A DNA stretch of 64,000 nt from Streptomyces sp. DH-12. GTDB lineage: Bacteria; Actinomycetota; Actinomycetes; Streptomycetales; Streptomycetaceae. Each line of letters opens with the position of its first letter. Within the stretch, counting starts at the first letter, position 1. Where the stretch lies: positions 3,822,501 to 3,886,500 of the forward strand of contig NZ_PPFB01000001.1 of NCBI RefSeq assembly GCF_002899455.1, written 5' to 3'. Made by a program: the position numbers and the translations under genes. Below are positions 1 through 9,200 of this stretch, in pieces. The notes beneath the pieces were generated by a model, which did no database searches, had not been told where the DNA came from, and was given only the letters and a program-made list of their open reading frames with translations.

Positions 1-1
1 G

Positions 2-2845
2 ACCACGATGCGCCGCGGCGACGACGACCGTACGGGGCTGGCCGAGACCCTGGACGCGCTCGCCCGGCTCGGTACGAAGGTACGGCTGCCGAGCATGCGG
101 GACGAGCCGGCCGCGGAGCTGTTCACGCTGTCCGCCAAGTCGCCCGAGGCACTGCGTGAGCTGGCCGGGCGAACCGCCGCGACCCTCACCGGGACGGGCC
201 CGGAGGGCGGGGACGCGGCCGGTGAGCCGGCGAATGCTCTGCCGGCGCTGGCGCAGGCGGCCCTCCCGCGGGCCCACCACCCCTATCGGTTGGCGCTTCC
301 GGCGCGGGACGAGGAGGAGCTGGCCGAGGCCCTCGCCGCGCACGCCCGCGGCGAGGACCCCCCGGGGCTGTACGTCTCCGGCCGGGCCGCCGAGAAGCGG
401 CCTCAGGTGGCCTTCGTCTTTCCCGGCCAGGGCTCCCAGTGGGTCGGGATGGGCCAGGAACTCATGCAGAGCGAACCGGTCTTCCAGGCGGCCGTCCGGG
501 AGTGTGACGCGGCGGCCCGCGCCTTCGTGGACTGGTCCATCGAGGCCGAACTGACCGTCGGCGACACGGATCTGATGGTCGACCGCATCGACGTCATCCA
601 GCCCGTGCTGTTCGCCGTGGAGGTGGCCCTCGCCGCGCTGTGGCGCTCCTGGGGCGTGGAGCCCGACGCGGTGATCGGACACAGCATGGGTGAGGTCGCC
701 GCCGCGCACGTCGCCGGAGCGCTGAGCCTCGAGGACGCGGCGCGGATCATCTGCCTGCGCAGCCGTCTGCTGCGCCGCACCAGCGGGCAGGGCGCGATGC
801 TCGCCGTCGAACTCACCATGGACGAGGCGCTGGAGGTGCTGGCGGGCCGGGAACACGCCGTGTCCGTCGCCGTGAACAACAGCCCGCGTTCCACGGTGCT
901 CTCCGGGGACCAGGACGTGCTGGCCGAGATCGCCGGGCAGCTGGAGGCGGACGACGTCTTCTGCCGCTGGGTGAAGGTGGACGTCGCCTCCCACAGCCCG
1001 CAGATGGACCCGCTGCGGCCGGATCTGCTGGCGGCTCTGGAGGGGCTGGCGCCCCGCCGCGGAACCGTACCGGTGTACTCGACCGTCACCGGCGAGGTCG
1101 TCGGCGGCGAGGAGATGACCGGCACCTACTGGGTCGACAACCTGCGCGAGCCCGTCCTCTTCGGCGACCAGGTCGCCCAGCTGCTGCGAAGGGGCGTGCA
1201 CGCGTTCATCGAGATGAGCCCGCACCCCATCCTGCTCCCCGCCGTCGAGCAGGTCGCCTCCGCGGGCGGGGCCGGCACGGCCGTGCTGCCGTCGCTGCGC
1301 AGGAATGAGAGCGCACGGGACTCGCTGCTCGCCTCCCTGGGACGGCTCCACGTGCTGGGCGTCCCGGTCCGCCTGGACCGTGTCCTGACCCCCGCGCGCC
1401 CCAGCCGGCGGCTGCCGCACTACCCGTGGCAGCGGGAGCGGTACTGGCACGAGCAGACCGACGGACCTACCGGTACGGGGCGCGCCCCTCGGCAAGGACT
1501 GCTCGGCGAGCGGATCGATTCGGCGGTCCAGCCCGGCACCCACTACTGGCAGACGGACCTGGACACCTCGGCCGCGGCCTTGGGGGACCACCGCATCGGC
1601 GGGGCGGTCGTCGTCCCCGGCGCGGCCTTCGTGGACATGGCCCTCGCCGCGGCCCGCCAGGTGCTGCCGGGCGAGAGGCACCTGCTGTCCGACGTGGTCT
1701 TCCAGCAGCCGCTGGTACTGCCCGAGGCCGGACACGCGCGTGTCCAGGCGGTGTTGGAGGGGTCCCGGGAAGAGCGGGCACGGATACGTTTCTTCACCGC
1801 CGAGGAGACTGGCCCCGTCTGCGTGGCCGAGGCCGTGCTGTCGGCGGCCGGCCACGGAACCGGCCCGGATCCGGCCGGCACCGGCGATCTCACCGGACGG
1901 ATGACGGACGCGCTCGACGGACCGGACTACTACCGGGCGCTGGCGGCTTGCGGCCTCGGCTACGGTCCTGCCTTCCAGGGCATCGCGCACATCGCGCGCG
2001 GAGAGGGCGAAGCGCTCGCGAGGATCGGCCCGCACGGTGAAGAGCGGTGGCGTGACACGGGCCACGTCCTGCCCCCCGCGCTGCTCGACGCCGCCCTCCA
2101 GACGGCGGTGGCGCCGCTCCTCGGCGCCGACTGGACGACGACGGGCGGGTTCCTGAGCGAGGGCATGGGCCGGGTCGCCGTCCACGGCACGGTCCGTGGC
2201 GAGGTCCGGGCTCACACCGCCTGCCGGGTCGTGGGCGACGGACAGTGGGAGGCCGACGTCTCGGTCCACGGCCCGGACGGAGCCCTGCTCGTCGAGGTCA
2301 CCGGGCTGCGCATCGTCCGGCTCGCGACCGTACCCGTGCTCACGACGCCGCCGTCCGCACCGGCGGACAGGGACGGCCCGGCGCGGTCCGGCGGCCAGGG
2401 GGACGGTCCGGCTGCCCTGCGCGAGCGCATCGCCGCGCTGGCGGACGGGGCGGAGCGCCGCGCGGCACTGGAGTCGGCGGTGCGGGAGAACGTCGCCCGT
2501 GTCGTGAAGCTCCCCGCGCGCAGGGTGGATCCCGACCGACCGCTGAAGTCCCTGGGGATCGACTCCCTGATGTCGCTGGAGCTGCGCAACAGGCTGGAAG
2601 CGACTTTCGGCATCCGGCTGTCGGCCACCCTCATCTACAACTACCCGACCATTCGCGACCTCGCTCCCTTCCTGGCCGAAAAGCTGCGGCTGGCCCTCGA
2701 CGACTCCGCAGCGCCACCGGAGACCCCCGTCCCGCCGGCTCCGCGCGCGGACGACGGCAGCAGGGCCGAAGACGGGGACCTGAGCCCCGAAGAACTCCTA
2801 GAACGCGAACTCGCCGAGCTCAACGAGCGGATGGAGACCATCTAG
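2..2845 (+). CDS. Type I modular PKS, truncated at the left edge: (AT tail)-AT-DH-ACP
   Basis: The reading frame is open to the first base, so the protein begins outside the window. Residues are numbered from the ATG at 8. Residues 1-30 look like the C-terminal tail of an acyltransferase. A KS-to-AT linker follows (LFTLSAKSPEAL), then a full AT with GHSMGE (Ser226) and a VASH substrate motif (326-329), which usually goes with methylmalonyl-CoA. A dehydratase follows with an intact HxxxGxxxxP (His528) and DxxxQ (Asp694), then an ACP (GIDSL, Ser853). No ketoreductase is visible between DH and ACP. The C-terminal helix (EELLERELAELNERM) is probably a docking segment for the next protein, which starts one base after the stop. 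The family and domains are certain; the upstream architecture is unseen. Confidence 0.93.
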   Translation, partial: TTMRRGDDDRTGLAETLDALARLGTKVRLPSMRDEPAAELFTLSAKSPEALRELAGRTAATLTGTGPEGGDAAGEPANALPALAQAALPRAHHPYRLALPARDEEELAEALAAHARGEDPPGLYVSGRAAEKRPQVAFVFPGQGSQWVGMGQELMQSEPVFQAAVRECDAAARAFVDWSIEAELTVGDTDLMVDRIDVIQPVLFAVEVALAALWRSWGVEPDAVIGHSMGEVAAAHVAGALSLEDAARIICLRSRLLRRTSGQGAMLAVELTMDEALEVLAGREHAVSVAVNNSPRSTVLSGDQDVLAEIAGQLEADDVFCRWVKVDVASHSPQMDPLRPDLLAALEGLAPRRGTVPVYSTVTGEVVGGEEMTGTYWVDNLREPVLFGDQVAQLLRRGVHAFIEMSPHPILLPAVEQVASAGGAGTAVLPSLRRNESARDSLLASLGRLHVLGVPVRLDRVLTPARPSRRLPHYPWQRERYWHEQTDGPTGTGRAPRQGLLGERIDSAVQPGTHYWQTDLDTSAAALGDHRIGGAVVVPGAAFVDMALAAARQVLPGERHLLSDVVFQQPLVLPEAGHARVQAVLEGSREERARIRFFTAEETGPVCVAEAVLSAAGHGTGPDPAGTGDLTGRMTDALDGPDYYRALAACGLGYGPAFQGIAHIARGEGEALARIGPHGEERWRDTGHVLPPALLDAALQTAVAPLLGADWTTTGGFLSEGMGRVAVHGTVRGEVRAHTACRVVGDGQWEADVSVHGPDGALLVEVTGLRIVRLATVPVLTTPPSAPADRDGPARSGGQGDGPAALRERIAALADGAERRAALESAVRENVARVVKLPARRVDPDRPLKSLGIDSLMSLELRNRLEATFGIRLSATLIYNYPTIRDLAPFLAEKLRLALDDSAAPPETPVPPAPRADDGSRAEDGDLSPEELLERELAELNERMETI

Positions 2846-2846
2846 C

Positions 2847-5800
2847 ATGCGCGGCACATCCGGGACCCCGACGGACCAGGACGCGGCCACAGCCGCCGAT
2901 GGCAGCAGCATCACCAGGGCCCTCACCGCCATCCGCCGGCTGCGCGGACAGATCGACGTGCTGGAGCGGGCGAAGCGGGAAGGGATCGCCGTGGTCGGCA
3001 TGGGCTGCCGGCTGCCGGGCGGGGTGACCTCGCCCGACGCCTTCTGGCAGGTGCTCTCCGAGGGCGTCGACACCATCGGGGAGGTGCCCGAGGACCGCTG
3101 GGAGCTGCGCCGGGCGGACGGGCCGGGCGGACCGTCCGACGGGACGTCTCCGTCGCACGGCGGCTTCGTCGAGGGCGTCGATCGGTTCGACCCCTACTTC
3201 TTCCGCATATCGCCGCGCGAGGCGGCCCGTATGGACCCCCAGCAACGGCACTTCCTCGAAGTGGCCTGGGAGGCGCTGGAGGACGCCGGGCTGACCCGCG
3301 AGAAGCTCCAGGGCAGCCAGACCGGCGTCTTCGTGGGCGCCAACGCCACGGACTACCTCCAGCTCCAACTCGAAGGCGCCGCGGCCGACACCTACACCGT
3401 GGTGGGCGGCACGAACTGCATCATCGCCAACCGCCTGTCGTACGTCCTCGACCTGCGCGGCCCCAGCCTGACCGTGGACACCGCCTGCTCCTCCTCCCTC
3501 GTGGCCGTGCACCTCGCCGCCCAGAGCCTGCGCAACAGGGACTGCGACACGGCCGTCGTCGGCGGCCTGAACCTGATCCTTTCGCCCAGGCTGGCCGAGG
3601 CCCACGCCAAGGGGCTGCCGCTGGCCCCCGACGGCCGCTGCAAGACCTTCGCCGCGGACGCGAACGGCTACGCCCGCGGCGAAGGAATCGGCGTGGTCGT
3701 CCTCAAGCGCCTCTCCGACGCCGTGGCCGACGGCGACCGGGTCTGGGCGGTGGTCCGCGGCTCCGCCGTCAACCAGGACGGCCTGACCAACGGGCTGACC
3801 GCCCCCAACGGACTGTCCCAGCAGAGCGTGATCCGGCAGGCCCTGCGCAGCGCCCGCCTCGAACCCTCCCAGGTGACGCTGCTGGAGGCGCACGGCACAG
3901 GCACCGAACTCGGCGACCCCATCGAGGTGGAGGCGCTGAGCGCCGTCTACGGACAGCCTGCGTCCGAGGGCGACGTGTGCGCGCTCGGCTCGGTCAAGAC
4001 GAACATCGGCCACCTCGAGGCCGGGGCGGGCATGGCCGGACTGATCCGGTCGGCGCTGAGCATCCACCACCGCGCCATCGCCCCCCACCTGCATCTCACG
4101 GCCCTCAACCCGCACATCGACCTCGACGGGACCCGGCTGGTCGTACCGACCTCCCTGCGTCCGTGGGACGTGCCCGACGAGCGGCGGCACGCGGCCGTCA
4201 GCTCCTTCGGCGCCGGCGGCACCAACGCCCACGTGATCCTCGGTCCCGCACCGGCGGACGCCGGGCGCGCGGACGAGCGGCCCCCGGGCGGGGACGGCCC
4301 CTGGCTGCTGCCGCTCTCCGCGGCCACCGGCGAAGCACTCGCCCCCATGGCTCGCGCCTACCGCGACCACCTGCGCTCCGCCAAGGGGCGCGACCAGCGC
4401 TTCGACGACATCGTCCACACGGCGACGGCCCGCCGCACCCGCCACGAGCACCGGCTGGCCGTCGTCGCCGGATCGCACGACGAGGCGGCGGACCGGCTCA
4501 CCAGGTGGCTGGACGGGGAGGGGACAACCGGCGTGGTCACCGGCCGGGCGAACGGCGGCGTGGCCGATGGCGTCGTGTTCGTCTACCCGGGGCAGGGCTC
4601 CCAGCGGGCCGGCATGGGCCGGGAACTGCTGGACGCCTGCCCGGTGTTCCGCAAGGCGGTCGAGGAGTGCGACGACGCGATGCGGCCCTTCCTCGGCGGG
4701 CGTTCGGTCGTCGACCACGTCATGCGCCTGGAGCCCGACGCCGCACTCGACCGCATCGACCTGATCCAGCCCGCCCTGTTCGCCCTCGCCGTCGGCCTCA
4801 CCGCCCGCAGCCGCTCCTTCGGCGTCGAACCGGACGCCGTGGTCGGCCACAGCATGGGCGAGGTGGCCGCCGCGCACATCGCCGGGGCGCTCACCCTGGA
4901 CGACGCCGCCCGGGTCATCTGCCGGCGCAGCGCCCTGCTCCGCCGGATCAGCTGCCAGGGCGCGATGCTGGTCGTGGCGCTCCCCATGGACCAGGCGGAC
5001 CGGCTCATCGAGGACTGCCGGGACAAGGTGTCCGTCGCGGTCGCCAACAGCCCCACCTCCACGGTGCTGTCGGGCGATCCGGGCACCCTGGTCGACCTGT
5101 CCGGGACTCTGCGGGCCCGCAATGTCTTCTGCCGCCCGGTGAAGGTCGATGTCGCCTCGCACAGCCCCCAGGTGGACCCGCTGCGCGACGAGCTCCTCGC
5201 CGACCTCGCCGGACTGTCGCCCCGGCCGTCCCGCATCCCCGTCCTTTCGACGGTCACCGGCGAGCCGACCGACGGCTCGGGCTTCGACGCCGATTACTGG
5301 ATGCGCAACCTGCGCGAGCCGGTGCTGTTCTGGGACGCCGTGCAGTCGCTCATCGCTCGCGACAACGGGGTGTTCGTCGAGATGAGCCCGCACCCGGTGC
5401 TGCTGTCCGCGGTCGAACAGGGCTTCGAGTTCAGCGAACGGGACGGGCTCGCCCTGCCGGCGATGCGACGTGACGCGCCCGAGACGCACGGCACGCTCGA
5501 GATCCTCGGCGCCCTGCACACACATGGTCTGCCGGCGACCGGTCTGGACACGCTGCTGCCCGCCGACACCCGCCCCGTGCCGCTGCCCGCCTACACCTGG
5601 CAGCACGAGCGGTTCTGGTTCCGCGACGCCGAGGCGGCACGCCGTGCCGCGGCCGGCGTACGGCGCCCTGACCCCACCGCCGCCCCGGCGCCGGAACCCG
5701 CACCGGCACCGGCCGCGTCACCGAAGGCCGGTGGCGCGCGGAGCGAGCTGAACGACCGGCTGGCGTCCGTGGCCGCGACCGAACGCCACGACGTGATACG

Positions 5801-6227
5801 GACGTTCGTTCTCCGTGCCGTGGCCGACGTGCTGGAGATGGCACCGGAACGCGTCGATCCCGGCGCCGGGTTCTTCCAGATGGGCATGGACTCGATGCTT
5901 GCCGCCCGGGTCCGCGTACTGCTGGAGGCAGGACTCGGGCGCAAGCTGCCCGCACCCGTGATGTTCGAGCACCCGTCGGTCGAGGAGCTCTCCGCCCATC
6001 TTCTGGGCCTCGCCGAGCGGCACCTGGACCGGCAGCCTGCCGCGTCCGCTCCCCAGCAGGCTCCACCGGAGGCCGGGGCGCCCGCGTCGGCACCCGCGGT
6101 CCCACCCGAGAAGCCCGCGCAGACCCAGGTGGACGAGACGACCGACGACCTCACCGAGGAGGAACTCCTCGCTCTGCTGGCCGAAGAAGTCCGCTCCTCG
6201 ACCCGTACCGCAGGAGGTTCCCGATGA
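2847..6227 (+). CDS. Type I PKS module KS-AT-ACP
   Basis: This is a single extension module of 1126 residues. An N-terminal coiled-coil-like helix (about residues 15-47, ALTAIRRLRGQIDVLERA) looks like a docking segment. The ketosynthase has DTACSSS (Cys214), EAHGTGT and KTNIGHLEAGAG, so the Cys-His-His triad is complete. The AT has GHSMGE (Ser669) and VASH (769-772), a methylmalonyl-type signature. The ACP carries GMDSM (Ser1016). There is no KR, DH or ER, so on colinear logic the beta-keto group is left unreduced. The C-terminus has an acidic EELLALLAEE tail resembling that of the preceding protein. It starts one base after the upstream stop and its own stop overlaps the next start (ATGA). 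Confidence 0.95.
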   Translation: MRGTSGTPTDQDAATAADGSSITRALTAIRRLRGQIDVLERAKREGIAVVGMGCRLPGGVTSPDAFWQVLSEGVDTIGEVPEDRWELRRADGPGGPSDGTSPSHGGFVEGVDRFDPYFFRISPREAARMDPQQRHFLEVAWEALEDAGLTREKLQGSQTGVFVGANATDYLQLQLEGAAADTYTVVGGTNCIIANRLSYVLDLRGPSLTVDTACSSSLVAVHLAAQSLRNRDCDTAVVGGLNLILSPRLAEAHAKGLPLAPDGRCKTFAADANGYARGEGIGVVVLKRLSDAVADGDRVWAVVRGSAVNQDGLTNGLTAPNGLSQQSVIRQALRSARLEPSQVTLLEAHGTGTELGDPIEVEALSAVYGQPASEGDVCALGSVKTNIGHLEAGAGMAGLIRSALSIHHRAIAPHLHLTALNPHIDLDGTRLVVPTSLRPWDVPDERRHAAVSSFGAGGTNAHVILGPAPADAGRADERPPGGDGPWLLPLSAATGEALAPMARAYRDHLRSAKGRDQRFDDIVHTATARRTRHEHRLAVVAGSHDEAADRLTRWLDGEGTTGVVTGRANGGVADGVVFVYPGQGSQRAGMGRELLDACPVFRKAVEECDDAMRPFLGGRSVVDHVMRLEPDAALDRIDLIQPALFALAVGLTARSRSFGVEPDAVVGHSMGEVAAAHIAGALTLDDAARVICRRSALLRRISCQGAMLVVALPMDQADRLIEDCRDKVSVAVANSPTSTVLSGDPGTLVDLSGTLRARNVFCRPVKVDVASHSPQVDPLRDELLADLAGLSPRPSRIPVLSTVTGEPTDGSGFDADYWMRNLREPVLFWDAVQSLIARDNGVFVEMSPHPVLLSAVEQGFEFSERDGLALPAMRRDAPETHGTLEILGALHTHGLPATGLDTLLPADTRPVPLPAYTWQHERFWFRDAEAARRAAAGVRRPDPTAAPAPEPAPAPAASPKAGGARSELNDRLASVAATERHDVIRTFVLRAVADVLEMAPERVDPGAGFFQMGMDSMLAARVRVLLEAGLGRKLPAPVMFEHPSVEELSAHLLGLAERHLDRQPAASAPQQAPPEAGAPASAPAVPPEKPAQTQVDETTDDLTEEELLALLAEEVRSSTRTAGGSR

Positions 6228-9200
6228 CCGGCAACGGCCCTGAACGCCAGGCAGTCCTCGCCCAGAGCCTGACCGAGATCCGCAGGCTGCGCGCCGAACT
6301 CGACGCGGTGCGGAGCGCCGGGACGGAGCCCATCGCCGTCGTCGGTATGGCCTGCCGCATGCCGGGCGGTGCCGACAGCCCCGAGGCGTTCTGGGAGTTC
6401 CTGGATCGCGGCGGGGACGGGATCGGCGAGATACCGGCCGCGCGCTGGGACGTCGACCGCTTCTACGACCCCGACCCGGACGCGCCCGGCAAGATGTCCA
6501 CCCGGCACGGTGGGTTCCTGGACGACGTCGACCGGTTCGACGCCGGGTTCTTCGGGATCTCCCCCCGCGAGGCGGCCGCCCTCGACCCGCAGCAGCGCCT
6601 GCTGCTGGAGGTCGGCTGGGAGGCCCTCGAACACGCGGGACAGTCACCCGACGGACTGCGGGGCTCCGACACCGGCGTCTACTTCGGGGTCACCACGTAC
6701 GACTACCTGCAGGCGCAGATGCAGCAGGTCGACCCGGCCGACCTGACCGCCTACAGCCTCACCGGGAACGCCTCCACCTTCGCGGCCGGCCGGCTGTCGT
6801 ACTGGCTCGGCCTGAACGGTCCCAGCCTGTCCGTCGACACCGCCTGCTCCTCCTCCCTGGTCGGCGTGCATCTGGCGTGCCAGAGCCTGCGCTCGGGGGA
6901 GACCGACCTGGCCCTGGCCGGCGGCGTGAACGTGCTGCTGGCGCCGGAGTGGTTCGTCGTCGCCTCCAAAGCGCACATGCTCGCGGCGGACGGCCGGTGC
7001 AAGACGTTCGACGCGAGCGCGGACGGCTACGTACGCAGTGAGGGCTGCGGCATCGTCGTACTGAAGCGGCTGTCCGACGCCCGCGCGGCCGGGGACCGGA
7101 TCCTCGCCGTGATCCGGGGCTCCGCCGTCAACCAGGACGGGCGCAGCAGCGGCATCACCGTCCCGAACTCCGCTGCGCAACAGGCGGTGATCCGCCAGGC
7201 CCTCCAGTCGGCGTCCGTCGAACCGGCCCAGGTCGGCTACGTCGAGGCGCACGGCACGGGCACGCCTCTCGGCGACCCGCTGGAGCTACGTGCCCTGGAC
7301 GCCGTGCTCGGCGAGCGCGGGGAAGCGGGCCCGCTGCTCGTGGGGTCGGTCAAGACCAACGTCGGCCACCTGGAACCGGCCGCCGGCGTCGCCGGCCTGA
7401 TCAAGGTCGTCCTGTCCCTCCAGCACGAGCGCATCCCCCCGCACCTCCACTTGTCCGAGGTCAACCCGGAGGCGGGCATCGAGGACCTCGCCGTCGAGAT
7501 CCCGGCCGAAGGCCGGCCCTGGCCGCGCGGAGCCGCGCCCCGGATCGCCGGTGTCAGCTCGTTCGGCGCCAGCGGGACCAACGCGCATCTCATCGTCGAG
7601 GAGGCCCCCGCGGAAGTCGGCTCCGGCATCACCGTCCCGGAGCGCACCGCGCACCTGCTGACGCTGTCCGCGAGGAACCCTGAGGCGCTCACCGCCCTCG
7701 CCGGGCGATACCGCGACCGGCTCGCCGCGGCGACGGACACCGAACTCGGCGACATCTGCTTCACCGCCGCCACCGGCCGGTCCCACTTCGCCCACCGGCT
7801 GGCCGTGTCGGCCTCCTCCGCCGCCGAGATGGGGCGGCGGCTGGCCGAGCACGCCGAGGGCGGGCAGCCCGCCGGAAGCCACCGGGGCCACGCGAGGGCC
7901 GGCACCCGCCCGCGCGTCGTGTTCCTGTTCACCGGTCAGGGATCGCAGTACCCCGGCATGGCCCGCGGCCTCTACGCCACGGAACCCGTGTTCCGCCAGG
8001 TCATCGACGAGTGCGACGAGGTGCTGCGCCCGCTGACCGGACGCCCGCTGATGACCGTCGTCGACCCCGCGCCCGAGGACGCCGCACTCGTCCACGACAC
8101 CGCATGGACGCAGCCGGCCCTGTTCGCCGTCGAGTACGCGCTCGCCCGACTGTGGCGCTCCTGGGGCGTGGAGCCCGCGGCCGTGCTGGGTCACAGCGTC
8201 GGCGAGCTGGTGGCGGCCTGTGTGGCGGGAGCGATCGACCTCGCTGACGGCCTGCGGCTCGTCGCGCGGCGAGGGCGGCTCATGCACGACCTCACCGACG
8301 GGGGCGCCATGGCCACGGTTTTCGCGTCCGAGGACCGCGTCGCGGCACTGCTCGAGCGCCATGCCGCTGAGCTGTCCGTCGCGGCGGTCAACGGCCCGGA
8401 GAGCATCGTCCTGTCGGGCAGCGGGAGCGCGCTGGACACCGTCCTCGCCGAGCTGTCCGAGCAGGGGGTGCGGGCCAAGCGGATGACCGTGACGCGCGCC
8501 TTCCACTCGCCGCTGATGGATCCCGCGCTCGACGCGTTCGAACGCGAGGCCGCCGGTCTGACGTTCCGGGCGCCCAGGATCCCCGTCGTCTCCAACCTCA
8601 CCGGAGAGATCCTGACCGGAGAGGGGGCGTTCACCGCCCGCTACCTGCGCGAGCACGCCCGCGAGGCCGTACGGTTCCACGAGGGCATGACCACGCTGTA
8701 CCGGGAGGGCTACCGCGTCTTCCTCGAGGTGGGACCCGCTCCCACGCTGACGGGGCTGGCCAAGCGGTTCCTCACGGCCGACGCGGGGCCGGGGGAGCAG
8801 CCGGAGACCGACGGGCAGCCGGTGTTCCTGCCGTCCCTGCGCCCCCGCCGCGACGACTGGCAGGTTCTCCTGGACAGCCTGGGCGCCCTCTACACGCGGG
8901 GCGTGGCCGTCGACTGGGAGCGGTACGACGCCGGCCGTGGCCGCCGTCGCACCGAACTGCCCACTTACGCCTTCCAGCGGGCCCGCCACTGGTTCCGGCC
9001 CAGCGCCCGGACCGAAGCCACCGCCGAAACCGCGCCTGCGGGCGGGCTGTCCCGTACGCTGCTCGGCGCGCGGGTCGCCTCTCCGCTTCCGACCGCGCAG
9101 TTCGCCGCCATGGTCGGCGCCGAGGCGCATCCCTGCCTGGGCGACTGCGTCATGGACGGGCTGCCGGTGGTCAACATCGGGGTCTACCTGGAGACCGCCC

